Shown: piece by piece, positions 6,050 to 15,130 of the stretch | How positions within the stretch are numbered: the stretch's first letter is position 1 | Layout: every line of letters starts with the position of its first letter | From: JAIXWP01 sp049318685 | GTDB lineage: Bacteria > Bacteroidota > Bacteroidia > Flavobacteriales_D > Sanyastnellaceae | Length of the DNA stretch: 18,899 bases | Assembly: GCA_049318685.1 (NCBI GenBank) | Contig: JBMOFW010000031.1 | Coordinates: 1 to 18,899, forward strand | Direction of reading: 5' to 3' | Position numbers and translations under genes: made by a program | The notes under the pieces: generated by a model | What the model saw: only the letters and a program-made list of their open reading frames with translations | Database searches by the model: none | What the model was told of the DNA's origin: nothing

Positions 6050-7945
6050 TTATAACAAAGTGAATAGGATGATAATCAATCCGGCAATCATCGCCAAGAT
6101 ATAAGATACCATTTTACCATTCTGAACCAATCGGAGCACTGAGCCCAGGCCGGCTGGAATTTGTGATACCTGACGCACTAATCCATCGACAAAATGATGT
6201 TCTACAATAGAGCTGAAGAACACACTGATTTTGTCCCATGGGGTGCGAATTACTTTATCATACAATTCATCGATATAGTATTTGTTGAATAATATGCGGT
6301 GAAGACCTGGTTTGATTTGATTGTCTTCCAAGGCCAATTCACCTTTGTTTTTGTATTTATTCCAAGCATACCATGTGCTCAATACAGCAACAAGCGTGGC
6401 TACAACCATCAATATGATCTCGGTGTCGAGGTGCATGCTCATGGCATTCATCACAATAGTGTCTTCGAGGAAATGATCCAACCAATGACTTACATGCATT
6501 GAGTGACCAAGTTCATGTGGGAAACCCATGAAGCCACCAATGGTAGAAGCAATAGCCAAGATCACCAATGGAATAGTCATCACTTTGGGCGACTCGTGCA
6601 AATGATGTTCTTGATCGTGTGTTCCTCTGAATTTTCCGTGGAAGGTGAGGAAATACAAACGGAACATATAGAATGCGGTCAAAGCACTCACCAACGAACC
6701 CAATACGAAAATCAACATATTGTTTTCGAAGGCCGCTGCGAGGATTTGGTCTTTTGAAAAGAACCCCGCCAAAGGAGGAATACCGCTGATAGCAATAGTA
6801 CCGATCAAAAAGGTCCAGTGTGTGGTAGGCATATGTGATTTTAATCCACCCATGCGACGGATGTCTTGTTCGCCACCCATTCCGTGAATCACCGAACCAG
6901 AACCGAGGAAGAGCAATGCTTTGAAGAAAGCGTGTGTGATCACGTGAAAAACAGCAATGCTATATGCACCCAATCCAAGCGCTACGAACATCAAACCAAG
7001 TTGGCTGACGGTAGAGTAGGCGAGGACTTTTTTGATATCGTTTTGAGTTAAGGCGATGGTGGCACCGAGAATGGCAGTGAACATACCCGCCCAAGTGACC
7101 ACGTTGCTAGCGACATCGCTCATGCTAAACAGCTCACTGCTCCGGGCTACCATGTAGATACCAGCGGTAACCATGGTGGCGGCGTGGATGAGCGCAGATA
7201 CGGGTGTGGGACCGGCCATCGCATCGGGCAACCACGTGTGCAATGGAATTTGAGCTGACTTACCCATCGCACCGATGAATAAGAATATAGCTGCAGCGTG
7301 CAATTCCCAACCATGAAGGCTGCTAATGCCGCTTTCTGCAATGTACAATTCGTTATAAGAAAGTGATCCCGTGTGCATGAAGATCAAACACATGCCGAGA
7401 ATCAATCCAAGGTCACCGATACGATTGATAATGAATGCTTTTTTCGCAGCATCATTGTTTTTCATGTCCTTGTACCAGAAGCCAATGAGCATGAATGAAG
7501 CAAGACCAACGCCTTCCCAACCAACGAACATGGTCACATAGCTATCTCCCAAGACGAGGATGAGCATGAAGAACACAAATAAATTGAGATAAGCAATAAA
7601 GCGATTGAAGCCTTCATCATCATGCATGTAACCAATCGAGTACACGTGAATGAGGAAACCGACGCCAGTGATAAAGAGCAAATAAATGGTGCTCAATGGA
7701 TCAACAATAAAGGCGATGTCGACGTTGAATGTGCCGGCTGTGATCCAATCAAATACTTTCACAATGTGCGGGTGTGCACCGTGCAATTGTGTGGAAAACA
7801 CGGCAATGGATGTCACAAACGACAAGAAGATGGCGCCAGAGCCAATACCGCCGATGAGGTTTTTTGAAAGGCCTTTTCCGAGGAAGGTGATAAAGAGAAA
7901 TCCTATGAGCGGGAAAAGCGGAATGAGTGAGACTAATTTTTCCAT
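6050..7945 (-). CDS. nuoL: NADH-quinone oxidoreductase subunit L
   Basis: NuoL is the distal antiporter-like subunit and carries the long lateral helix that lies along the membrane arm of complex I. It has 631 residues, the usual family length. Glu144 (MFVGWEGVGLASF), Lys229 (GAMGKSAQIPLHTWLPDAM) and His254 (SALIHAATMVTAG) sit in the usual motifs, and Glu144 and Lys229 agree with E. coli numbering. After about 14 helices come a soluble stretch and amphipathic segment (roughly 515-600), then a final hydrophobic helix (about 608-631), fitting the lateral helix and its anchor. It starts 10 nt after nuoK and is followed by nuoM after 22 nt. Intact. Confidence 0.97.
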   Translation of the reverse strand: MEKLVSLIPLFPLIGFLFITFLGKGLSKNLIGGIGSGAIFLSFVTSIAVFSTQLHGAHPHIVKVFDWITAGTFNVDIAFIVDPLSTIYLLFITGVGFLIHVYSIGYMHDDEGFNRFIAYLNLFVFFMLILVLGDSYVTMFVGWEGVGLASFMLIGFWYKDMKNNDAAKKAFIINRIGDLGLILGMCLIFMHTGSLSYNELYIAESGISSLHGWELHAAAIFLFIGAMGKSAQIPLHTWLPDAMAGPTPVSALIHAATMVTAGIYMVARSSELFSMSDVASNVVTWAGMFTAILGATIALTQNDIKKVLAYSTVSQLGLMFVALGLGAYSIAVFHVITHAFFKALLFLGSGSVIHGMGGEQDIRRMGGLKSHMPTTHWTFLIGTIAISGIPPLAGFFSKDQILAAAFENNMLIFVLGSLVSALTAFYMFRLYFLTFHGKFRGTHDQEHHLHESPKVMTIPLVILAIASTIGGFMGFPHELGHSMHVSHWLDHFLEDTIVMNAMSMHLDTEIILMVVATLVAVLSTWYAWNKYKNKGELALEDNQIKPGLHRILFNKYYIDELYDKVIRTPWDKISVFFSSIVEHHFVDGLVRQVSQIPAGLGSVLRLVQNGKMVSYILAMIAGLIIILFTLL

Positions 7946-7955
7946 AGTAATTCTC

Positions 7956-8273
7956 TTATCCTTTTAATTCGTCAAGTACATCTGTATTCGTCGTATCCAT
8001 GTTGCGATAAAGCATCATCAAAATGGCCAGACCTACAGCAACTTCGGCTGCGGCAACGACCATGATGAAAAACACGAATACTTGCCCGTCTGTGTCGCCC
8101 CACATTTTGGAGAATGTCACCAATGCTAGGTTGACTGCATTGAGCATAAGCTCAACACACATAAACATGATGATGGCATTGCGACGAAATATCACGCCAA
8201 AGGCGCCAATGGCAAACAATATTACACTCAATGTGAGGTAATGATTGACAGTAATGTGGTGTAGTATTTCCAT
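7956..8273 (-). CDS. nuoK: NADH-quinone oxidoreductase subunit K
   Basis: NuoK is a three-helix, MrpC-like membrane subunit of complex I linking the quinone end to the antiporter-like subunits. The 105 residues carry the two buried glutamates of the family: Glu41 in MFMCVELMLNAVNLAL and Glu77 in MVVAAAEVAVGLAI, equivalent to E36 and E72 of E. coli. The ATG overlaps the last base of the nuoJ TAA (TAATG), pointing to coupled translation. Length and composition are normal. Confidence 0.97.
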   Translation of the reverse strand: MEILHHITVNHYLTLSVILFAIGAFGVIFRRNAIIMFMCVELMLNAVNLALVTFSKMWGDTDGQVFVFFIMVVAAAEVAVGLAILMMLYRNMDTTNTDVLDELKG

Positions 8274-8776
8274 TAGGCAATTTCTTTTTTAGACAAGTAA
8301 ACAGCACCTACCATAGCGGCAAGGAACAAGACACTCGCCAATTCGAATGGGAGAAGAAAGTCGCGATAAAGCGTCTTTCCCAGATTTTCAACCAAACCTA
8401 CATCTTGTGCGTTGGCTTGTGCGATGACGGTCAATTCGTCGGTGCGTTTTACTACAGCCAACAAAACAAAACCGAGCAAACATCCAGCGACAACGCTGAG
8501 GCCTTGAATCCACATGGACTTTTTCTCTCCTTCGAGCTTATTCATGTTGAGCATCATGATCACATATAGGAAAAGAACCATGATTGCTCCTGCATACACA
8601 ATGATGTGTACCGCAGCGAGGAATTGGGCATTGAGCAAAAAGTAATGTCCGGCGATAGAGAAGAACGTCAAGATGAGTGAGAGCACGCTATAAACAGGAT
8701 TTTTTGAAATAATCATGTAAAGCGCACTGAACACCGCCAGGAAGGATAAAAACCAGAAAGCGTATTCGGTCAGCAT
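8273..8776 (-). CDS. nuoJ: NADH-quinone oxidoreductase subunit J
   Basis: NuoJ is a membrane subunit near the quinone-side end of complex I. The 167 residues form about five hydrophobic segments (roughly 5-22, 28-47, 52-73, 89-111 and 144-163). The third contains AAVHIIVYAGAIMVLFLYVIMML, the conserved helix whose pi-bulge is thought to change during turnover. Between helices four and five lies a polar loop of about 30 residues. It lies 29 nt after nuoI and overlaps nuoK by one base. The J call is secure from the YAGAIMVLF motif and operon position. Confidence 0.95.
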   Translation of the reverse strand: MLTEYAFWFLSFLAVFSALYMIISKNPVYSVLSLILTFFSIAGHYFLLNAQFLAAVHIIVYAGAIMVLFLYVIMMLNMNKLEGEKKSMWIQGLSVVAGCLLGFVLLAVVKRTDELTVIAQANAQDVGLVENLGKTLYRDFLLPFELASVLFLAAMVGAVYLSKKEIA

Positions 8777-8805
8777 AATGGTATGGTTGGTTTAGGAGAA
8801 AATGA

Positions 8806-9411
8806 TTAGTGGTGCTTTGGAGCGCTGATCACTTTATCCTTGAAGGTTCTATTGTGGTAATGTTTTTTGTCGTGTTTGAATTCAAGCACTTGAGGGCTTT
8901 GACGTTTCGAAACATCAATCGGCTGATCAATGCTTTCTACCAATTTGTCTTTGCCATAAATGTATTCGCTACGATTGTATGTTGTCGGAACGATACGATC
9001 TGTAAGGAAGATGGCTTCTTTCGGACAGGCTTCTTCGCAGAGGCCACAGAAGATGCAACGGAGCATATTGATCTCGTAAATCTTCGCATACTTTTCTTCG
9101 CGATAGAGATTTTCTTCGCCTTTTTTACGCTCCGCAGATTCCATAGTGATGGCTTCAGCGGGACACGCAACAGCACAAAGGCCGCATGCGGTGCAGCGTT
9201 CGGCTCCGGCTTCATCTCTTTTCAATACGTGTTGTCCACGATACACAGGCGCAATGGCTCTGTCTTGATCAGGGTAACGCACGGTAGGCTTGCGCTTAAA
9301 AATGTGCATTAACGTGATCAACATCCCTTTGATGATCGCGGGCAAATAAAGGCGTTCGCTCCAGGAGAGTTCGCGAACTGTAATGGTTTTGGCGCGGTTT
9401 GTAAGTGCCAT
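8806..9411 (-). CDS. nuoI: NADH-quinone oxidoreductase subunit I (two 4Fe-4S clusters)
   Basis: NuoI holds clusters N6a and N6b, which carry electrons from the peripheral arm towards NuoB. Two ferredoxin motifs are clear: CTACGLCAVACP (Cys73, 76, 79, 83) and CIFCGLCEEACP (Cys119, 122, 125, 129). I chose the ATG at 9411 (MALTNRAK, 201 aa), which comes one base after the nuoH TAA. The upstream ATG at 9429 adds only six residues, overlaps nuoH and does not resemble the family N-terminus. The amphipathic N-terminal helix (LYLPAIIKGMLITLMHIF) is the usual membrane contact. The His-rich tail (KHDKKHYHN and PKHH) is unremarkable. nuoJ follows after 29 nt. Confidence 0.96.
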   Translation of the reverse strand: MALTNRAKTITVRELSWSERLYLPAIIKGMLITLMHIFKRKPTVRYPDQDRAIAPVYRGQHVLKRDEAGAERCTACGLCAVACPAEAITMESAERKKGEENLYREEKYAKIYEINMLRCIFCGLCEEACPKEAIFLTDRIVPTTYNRSEYIYGKDKLVESIDQPIDVSKRQSPQVLEFKHDKKHYHNRTFKDKVISAPKHH

Positions 9412-9412
9412 A

Positions 9413-10444
9413 TTATCCGAGTTTACCAAAGATGTACATTCCTATTCCGGTGAGGAAAATGTTTGCAATGGCCAAAGGCAGCAATATTTTCCATCCCAAA
9501 TTCATCAACTGATCATAGCGGAAACGTGGCAAGGTCCAACGTACCCACATGAACACAAATATGAAGAAGATGATTTTTCCAAAAAGAACTACTGTTTGCA
9601 CAGCAGAGAGCGCATTGCCTTCCAAACCTAACTCATGCTGGAATGGGAAGTTATATCCGCCAAAATACAATGTAGCGATCACCGCAGAGCTGATGAACAT
9701 GTTGATGTATTCTGCAAAGAGGAAGAGACCGAGTTTCATCGAACTATATTCAGTGTGATATCCACCAACCAATTCGGATTCACTTTCAGGCAAGTCAAAT
9801 GGAGCACGATTGGTTTCTGCAAATGCACAAATCAAGAAGATTAAAAATCCGAGGGGTTGATATACGATATTGGCCCATCCTTCGTCTTGTTGACGAGCAA
9901 TTTCACCCAAGCTCAATGTGCCAGTCATCATCACCAAAGCGATCAAGGCCAACCCCATCGCCACTTCGTACGAAATCATTTGTGAAGAAGCGCGAAGTGC
10001 ACCCATCAAAGAATACTTGTTATTGGAAGCCCAACCACCAATCATAATTCCATATACACCTATCGAAACAACGCCGAGCAAATAGAGTAAGCCGATGTTG
10101 ATGTCGGTGATTTGAAAAGGATATGTCACGCCATCGATGGTGATGCCATTGCCCCAAGGGATGACAACACTCGTCATGCATGCGGTCAACATAAAGAAGC
10201 TCGGTCCGAGGATGAAGAGCATTTTGTTGGATTGATTTGGAATCATTTCTTCCTTCATAAACATCTTCAATCCATCTGCGAGCGGCTGCAATAATCCGAA
10301 AGGACCGGCGCGGTCTGGACCAACGCGGTCTTGGAGAATCGCCGCAAGTTTGCGCTCTCCCCAAGTCATGTAGGCTGCGAATGCGAGGGAAATCGCAAAC
10401 ACAATGACTACGAGAATAATTTTATAGAGTAGGATCGGATCCAT
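9413..10444 (-). CDS. nuoH: NADH-quinone oxidoreductase subunit H
   Basis: NuoH is the membrane subunit that forms much of the quinone chamber and joins the peripheral and membrane arms. The 343 residues show about eight helices. WGERKLAAILQDRVGPDRAG (28-47) followed by FGLLQPLADGLKMFMKEE is the first family signature. PFDLPESESELVGGYHTEY, with its row of acidic residues in the loop by the quinone tunnel, is the second. It follows nuoG after 18 nt and ends one base before the nuoI start. Length and motifs are normal. Confidence 0.97.
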   Translation of the reverse strand: MDPILLYKIILVVIVFAISLAFAAYMTWGERKLAAILQDRVGPDRAGPFGLLQPLADGLKMFMKEEMIPNQSNKMLFILGPSFFMLTACMTSVVIPWGNGITIDGVTYPFQITDINIGLLYLLGVVSIGVYGIMIGGWASNNKYSLMGALRASSQMISYEVAMGLALIALVMMTGTLSLGEIARQQDEGWANIVYQPLGFLIFLICAFAETNRAPFDLPESESELVGGYHTEYSSMKLGLFLFAEYINMFISSAVIATLYFGGYNFPFQHELGLEGNALSAVQTVVLFGKIIFFIFVFMWVRWTLPRFRYDQLMNLGWKILLPLAIANIFLTGIGMYIFGKLG

Positions 10445-10462
10445 ATCTGGTTTCGTTTAGTA

Positions 10463-11497
10463 TTATTTCTTTCCTCCTTGGTTGGGAGCGTTGTTGGGGT
10501 CGAGAGCGCCATGACCGAGTGTCACTTTCTCTCCGTGCGGCAAAGCAGCCCGTTGACGATCGATAGTGGCTTTCAATACTTTCAAACTTTCGTAGTGATT
10601 TGCTGAAATCACAGAAGAGCGATCGATGTGTGAAGGACCTTCGATTACCCAGTCCGTCGTATTCTTTTTATCGAAACGACATTCATTACAGATCCAGTCT
10701 TCAACCTCGTTGTATTTGTCTTTACGAGCAGTCACACGAAGCACTTCTTCGCCTTTGTACCACAAACGCACTTTACCAGAACAAGTCGGGCAATCGCGGT
10801 GTGCATCAACGGGCTTGGTGTACCAAACACGATTTTTGAAACGGAAAGTTTTATCGGTGAGCGCACCTACAGGGCATACATCAATCATGTTTCCGGAGAA
10901 ATCATTATCGATGCTGTTTTGGATATACGTTGAAATCTCGGCTACATCACCGCGATTAATTACACCATGAACGCGGCCGTCTGTAAGCTGATCGGCTGTT
11001 TTTACACAGCGGTAGCAAAGGATGCAGCGATTCATATGCAATTGAATTTTATCTCCAATATCAATTCGTTCGAATTCGCGACGCTCAAATTCGTAGCGTG
11101 TTCCGGCTTTACCATGTTGGTAGCCGAGGTCTTGTAAACTGCACTCACCGGCTTGGTCGCAAACAGGGCAGTCCAATGGGTGATTCATCAACAAGAATTC
11201 CACTACACCTGCGCGGGCTTCCAATATTTCTGGTGAAGTATTGTTGCGCACCACCATGCCATCCATCACCGTAGTGCGGCAAGAGGCCACAGGCTTTGGC
11301 ATTGGGCGTGGATCTCTTTCTGATCCTTGCTCTACTTTCACCAAGCAAGAGCGGCAATATCCACCACTGGTCTTCAACTTTGTGTAATAGCACATTGCTG
11401 GAGGAACTACATCTCCGCCGATCATGCGCGCTGCTTGAAGAATAGTTGTTCCGTCGGGAACCTCTATGGTGATGTCGTCAATCGTAACTTTTGCCAT
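10463..11497 (-). CDS. nuoG: NADH-quinone oxidoreductase subunit G, short form without the molybdopterin-like domain
   Basis: NuoG passes electrons from NuoE/F into the rest of complex I. The N-terminal part is complete. A 2Fe-2S domain has Cys36, 48, 51 and 73. The His-Cys 4Fe-4S site (N5) has His106 and Cys110, 113 and 119. The N4 site has Cys158, 161, 164 and 208. A fourth set, Cys236/239 and Cys270/273 (CPTC and CNEC), lies where the 4Fe-4S domain of molybdopterin oxidoreductases sits. At 344 residues the protein stops soon after this, whereas E. coli NuoG has about 900 and carries a large inactive oxidoreductase domain. The end is a polar Asn/Gly/Lys tail with a clean stop, and nuoH follows after 18 nt, so it looks like a natural short form, which I recall in other Bacteroidota, not a frameshift. 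Confidence 0.93.
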   Translation of the reverse strand: MAKVTIDDITIEVPDGTTILQAARMIGGDVVPPAMCYYTKLKTSGGYCRSCLVKVEQGSERDPRPMPKPVASCRTTVMDGMVVRNNTSPEILEARAGVVEFLLMNHPLDCPVCDQAGECSLQDLGYQHGKAGTRYEFERREFERIDIGDKIQLHMNRCILCYRCVKTADQLTDGRVHGVINRGDVAEISTYIQNSIDNDFSGNMIDVCPVGALTDKTFRFKNRVWYTKPVDAHRDCPTCSGKVRLWYKGEEVLRVTARKDKYNEVEDWICNECRFDKKNTTDWVIEGPSHIDRSSVISANHYESLKVLKATIDRQRAALPHGEKVTLGHGALDPNNAPNQGGKK

Positions 11498-11518
11498 CGA
11501 TTTATTTTATAATGTCTA

Positions 11519-12868
11519 CTAGTATGCAGGCTCCGCCATTCCGCGAAGTCTGTAGTAGTGTTTAACGTCTTTGATTGATTTTCCTGAACGCACAAATTCT
11601 TCGAACTCGCCGCGGAAGTGACGAATAGCAGATGCTACAGGCCAAGCAGCGGCATCGCCAAGTGGACAAATGGTCTTTCCTTCAATTTTGCTTTGAATAT
11701 CCCAAAGCAAATCAATGTCAGACATCGTACCGTTTCCATCAAGAATTTTGTGCAATATCTTTTCCATCCAACCGGTTCCTTCACGACAAGGGCTGCATTG
11801 TCCGCAGCTTTCGTGATGATAGAATCGACTAAATGTGTACAGGTTTTTTACAATGCTGGTACTTTCATCCATCACGATGAAACCACCCGAACCAAGCATG
11901 GTTCCTGAAGCAAAACCACCATCAGCCAAGGATTCATACGTCATCAAACGGGGTTCTCCATTTGCTGTGGTGAGAATAAGATTCGCAGGAAGAATCGGCA
12001 CAGAAGAACCACCAGCAACAACCGCTTTCAATTGACGATCGCCGATAATTCCTCCGCAATATTCATCGCTGTAAATGAATTCTTCTACCGGAACACCCAA
12101 TTCAATTTCATATACGCCCGGTTTTTTGATGTGACCAGAAGCAGAAATCAATTTGGTACCGGTGCTTTTTCCAACGCCGATAGCCGCATAAGCAGCTCCA
12201 CCTTGATTGACAATAGGCACTACGGCTGCAATGGTTTCCACGTTGTTAACCACAGTTGGGCAACCATACAATCCCGCTATCGCAGGGAAGGGTGGCTTGA
12301 TACGTGGATTACCACGTTTTCCTTCAAGTGATTCAATCAACGCTGTTTCTTCTCCGCAGATGTATGCGCCACCGCCCACTTGCACGTAACAGTCGTGATC
12401 AAAACCGGAGTTGAAAATATTTTTACCGAGTAAGCCCGCTTCATAAGCTTCTTCAATGGCTTTCTCAAGAATTTTAGCTACATAAAAATACTCACCGCGG
12501 ATGTAGATATAAGACGTTCGTGCACCAAGCGCATAGCTTGATGTGATCATCCCTTCAATCAACAAGTGCGGAATGTACTCCATCAAATACCGGTCTTTGA
12601 AAGTGCCCGGCTCTGATTCGTCGGCATTGCACACGAGGTAACGCGGCACACCGGCTGGTTTGGCCAAGAAGCTCCATTTCATTCCGGTAGGGAAGCCTGC
12701 ACCACCGCGACCGCGAAGTCCGCTGGTTTTCACTTCTTCTACTACTTGTTCCGGAGTCATGTTTTTCAATGCTTTTTCCAAAGCACTGTAACCGCCCTTC
12801 GAACGATAAACGCTCAAGGTATTGATTCCCGGTACATCAATATGTTCGAGTAATAATTTCTTTCCCAT
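11519..12868 (-). CDS. nuoF: NADH-quinone oxidoreductase subunit F (NADH- and FMN-binding)
   Basis: NuoF oxidises NADH with FMN and passes electrons to its 4Fe-4S cluster N3. GLRGRGGAGFPTGMKW (50-65) is the nucleotide-binding Gly-rich loop. AYICGEETALIESLEGKRG with PRIKPPFPA (about 168-196) is the FMN/NADH signature. The cluster ligands are Cys355, 358 and 361 (SCGQCSPCREGTGWM) and Cys401 (CPLGDAAAWP). The 449 residues match the usual length. It lies two bases after nuoE and 21 nt before nuoG. Confidence 0.97.
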   Translation of the reverse strand: MGKKLLLEHIDVPGINTLSVYRSKGGYSALEKALKNMTPEQVVEEVKTSGLRGRGGAGFPTGMKWSFLAKPAGVPRYLVCNADESEPGTFKDRYLMEYIPHLLIEGMITSSYALGARTSYIYIRGEYFYVAKILEKAIEEAYEAGLLGKNIFNSGFDHDCYVQVGGGAYICGEETALIESLEGKRGNPRIKPPFPAIAGLYGCPTVVNNVETIAAVVPIVNQGGAAYAAIGVGKSTGTKLISASGHIKKPGVYEIELGVPVEEFIYSDEYCGGIIGDRQLKAVVAGGSSVPILPANLILTTANGEPRLMTYESLADGGFASGTMLGSGGFIVMDESTSIVKNLYTFSRFYHHESCGQCSPCREGTGWMEKILHKILDGNGTMSDIDLLWDIQSKIEGKTICPLGDAAAWPVASAIRHFRGEFEEFVRSGKSIKDVKHYYRLRGMAEPAY

Positions 12869-12870
12869 GA

Positions 12871-13395
12871 TTAGCAGTATCTGCTTCGTTTGCCCTCAGA
12901 TTTCCATTGATCAAGCAATTGATCCACTTTTTCGAGGGTAAGGTTTTCATGATATTCGGCGCCTACTTGCATCATCGGCGCAGTGCCGCAAGAGCCAAGG
13001 CATTCTACTGTCTTCAGTGTGAATTGACCATCTTTGGTGGTTTCACCAACGGTGATGTTCAATTTCTTTTCGATGTGGCGAACGACATCCTCAGCACCCA
13101 TCAACCAACAAGAGCTTGTGCGGCATACCTCGATGAGACATCGTCCCACCGGTTTGAGGTTGAACATGCTGTAAAATGAAGCCACTTCATATACTTCGAT
13201 GGACTGCAAATCCAAAATTGCAGCGACATAATCCATCGTCTTTGGACTCAACCATCCATCAAACTCAGCCTGCGCCAAGTGCAGCACCGGAAGCAACGCT
13301 GATTTTTTGCGTTCTTCAGGATAGCGTTTGATGATTTTATTCACCACCGCCATGGTTTCATCACTAAAACGGATCTCTCTGTTATCGATCTCCAT
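12871..13395 (-). CDS. nuoE: NADH-quinone oxidoreductase subunit E (2Fe-2S)
   Basis: NuoE is the thioredoxin-like 2Fe-2S subunit (cluster N1a) paired with NuoF in the NADH-oxidising module. Cluster ligands are Cys91 and Cys96 (CRTSSC) and Cys132 and Cys136 (CLGSCG). An N-terminal helical part (about 15-80, with YPEERKKSALLPVLHLAQ and VYEVASFYSMF) precedes the thioredoxin fold. The 174 residues are normal, ending in a short basic tail with a terminal Cys. It is nearly fused to nuoF, with two bases between TAA and ATG. Confidence 0.97.
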   Translation of the reverse strand: MEIDNREIRFSDETMAVVNKIIKRYPEERKKSALLPVLHLAQAEFDGWLSPKTMDYVAAILDLQSIEVYEVASFYSMFNLKPVGRCLIEVCRTSSCWLMGAEDVVRHIEKKLNITVGETTKDGQFTLKTVECLGSCGTAPMMQVGAEYHENLTLEKVDQLLDQWKSEGKRSRYC

Positions 13396-13414
13396 TATTT
13401 TCTTTTTTTAAAGG

Positions 13415-14617
13415 TCACGCATCTAATTCTCCGGCGATCACATTCAGACTACTGAGTGTGAGGATCGCATCTGATAACATTCCGCCACGGATCATCTCAC
13501 CGTAGGCTTGATAGTAAATAAAGCACGGACGGCGCATGTGCAAACGGAATGGGGTACGACCACCATCACTGATGAGGTAGTATCCCAACTCTCCATTGCC
13601 ACCTTCCACGCTGTGATATACTTCGCCTTTCGGAATGTCTTGTTCTCCCATCACTATTTTGAAGTGATAGATAAGTGCTTCCATTTTGGAATACACATCT
13701 TCTTTATTCGGTAAATAAAACTCAGGAACATCCGCGTGGAAGCCGCCTTCCGGAAGGTTTTCCAACGCTTGTTTTACAATTTTCAAACTCTCCCACATTT
13801 CACCCATGCGCACCATGTAGCGGTCATAGGTATCTCCGTTCACGCCGACAGGAATTTGGAAATCGAAATCTTGATAAGATGAATATGGATTCATCACACG
13901 CACATCGTAGTCAACACCTGCAGCACGGAGGTTTGGTCCGGTCATACTGTATTCCAATGCGCGTTCTGCGCTGATTGGGCCGGCATTTACTGTACGATCT
14001 ACGAAAATGCGGTTGCGGGTCACAAGACGATCAAATTCGTCTAATGCTGTTGGAAAATCTTTAACAAACTCGCGAATTTTTTCAATCACCTCAGGACTAA
14101 AGTCGCGTTCCATGCCGCCTACACGACCGATATTGGTGGTCAAACGCGCACCACAAACGGCTTCATAGATCTCATATATTTTTTCTCTCCATTGAAACAA
14201 ATACAAGAAACCAGAAAGGGCTCCTGAGTCAACGGCGATGACAGTGTCACAAACGATATGGTCGGCAATACGAGCCAATTCCATAATGATCACACGCATA
14301 TACTGTGCACGCTTTGGCACTTCACAACCGATGAGTTTTTCTACGGTCATGTGCCAACCCATGTTATTGATCGGTGAGGAGCAATAATTGAGGCGGTCAG
14401 TAATTGGTGTGATTTGTCCGTATGGGCGACGCTCTGACAATTTTTCGAAAGCGCGGTGGATGTAGCCGATGGTGGGAACAGAATCAACGATGATTTCCCC
14501 GTCCATGGTCAAAATATTCTGGAAGATACCGTGCGTAGCAGGGTGGGTAGGTCCCAGGTTGAGGGTAGTGTAATTCTTCTTGTCCTCAGGAGTAACTGCT
14601 GCTTTTTCCTCTTTCAT
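13415..14617 (-). CDS. nuoD: NADH-quinone oxidoreductase subunit D (49-kDa type)
   Basis: NuoD forms the quinone-reduction site with NuoB and is related to the large subunit of NiFe hydrogenases. The loop LGPTHPATHG (about 21-30) is the quinone-binding hairpin; YIHRAFEKLSERRPYGQITP, the RLTTNIGRVGGMERDF segment and DGGRTPFRLHMRRPCF are further family signatures. The 400 residues are the standard length for an unfused D; some proteobacteria, such as E. coli, join C and D in one gene. nuoC precedes it by 14 nt and nuoE follows after 19 nt. The hydrogenase metal-binding CxxC pairs are absent, as expected for complex I. Confidence 0.97.
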   Translation of the reverse strand: MKEEKAAVTPEDKKNYTTLNLGPTHPATHGIFQNILTMDGEIIVDSVPTIGYIHRAFEKLSERRPYGQITPITDRLNYCSSPINNMGWHMTVEKLIGCEVPKRAQYMRVIIMELARIADHIVCDTVIAVDSGALSGFLYLFQWREKIYEIYEAVCGARLTTNIGRVGGMERDFSPEVIEKIREFVKDFPTALDEFDRLVTRNRIFVDRTVNAGPISAERALEYSMTGPNLRAAGVDYDVRVMNPYSSYQDFDFQIPVGVNGDTYDRYMVRMGEMWESLKIVKQALENLPEGGFHADVPEFYLPNKEDVYSKMEALIYHFKIVMGEQDIPKGEVYHSVEGGNGELGYYLISDGGRTPFRLHMRRPCFIYYQAYGEMIRGGMLSDAILTLSSLNVIAGELDA

Positions 14618-14631
14618 CGTGGATTCAGGGA

Positions 14632-15129
14632 TTAACGGCCAAAGTATTTGTCTTGTTTGTCGTGACGACTAGCGTCTTCGAGCTGATATTCTTTGCGCAT
14701 TGGATGGTAATTCATTTCATCCATATTCAAAATGCGTGAAAGGTTTGGATGTCCTTTGAAGCGGAAGCCATAGAAGTCAAACGCCTCGCGTTCCATCCAA
14801 TTGGCACCTGCCCAGATATCTGTAATGGTAGGTACTTCCAGGTCTTTTTCACCCATGAAAATCTTGATGCGAACACGCTCGTTGGCGGGCAAGTTGTGCA
14901 ATTGATACATCAAAGCAAACTCAGCTCCGGCGTTGTCTGGAAAGTGAATACCACACATCGTAGTGAGGAAGCCAAATCCCATTTCTTTTCTCAAGAACAA
15001 CAACACATCGTTAATGCTTGCTTTGGTGACAATGAATTCAGGGAAATCCACTACCATCGCTGATTCCACGATGGCTTCGCCGAATTTTTCGGACAATCTG
15101 GATTGTAATTTTTCTAACAATGCGCTCAT
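14632..15129 (-). CDS. nuoC: NADH-quinone oxidoreductase subunit C (30-kDa type)
   Basis: NuoC is a small hydrophilic subunit packed against NuoD in the peripheral arm of complex I. The signature WMEREAFDFYGFRFKGHPNL (111-130) followed by SRIL and HPMRKEY is clear. I set the start at the ATG at 15129 (MSALLEKLQS, 165 aa), one base after the nuoB TAA. The frame stays open further upstream to an ATG at 15276, but those 49 residues overlap the end of nuoB in another frame and do not resemble the family N-terminus. nuoD follows after 14 nt. Confidence 0.96.
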   Translation of the reverse strand: MSALLEKLQSRLSEKFGEAIVESAMVVDFPEFIVTKASINDVLLFLRKEMGFGFLTTMCGIHFPDNAGAEFALMYQLHNLPANERVRIKIFMGEKDLEVPTITDIWAGANWMEREAFDFYGFRFKGHPNLSRILNMDEMNYHPMRKEYQLEDASRHDKQDKYFGR

Positions 15130-15130
15130 T

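Noticed and set aside
8809..9312. A 167-residue open frame on the plus strand
   Set aside because: It is antisense to nuoI, whose two CxxCxxCxxxCP motifs show which strand is coding.
10463..11497. nuoG as a truncated or frameshifted pseudogene
   Set aside because: All N-terminal cluster ligands are present, the stop is clean, nuoH follows after 18 nt with no leftover coding sequence, and short NuoG is what I recall for this phylum.
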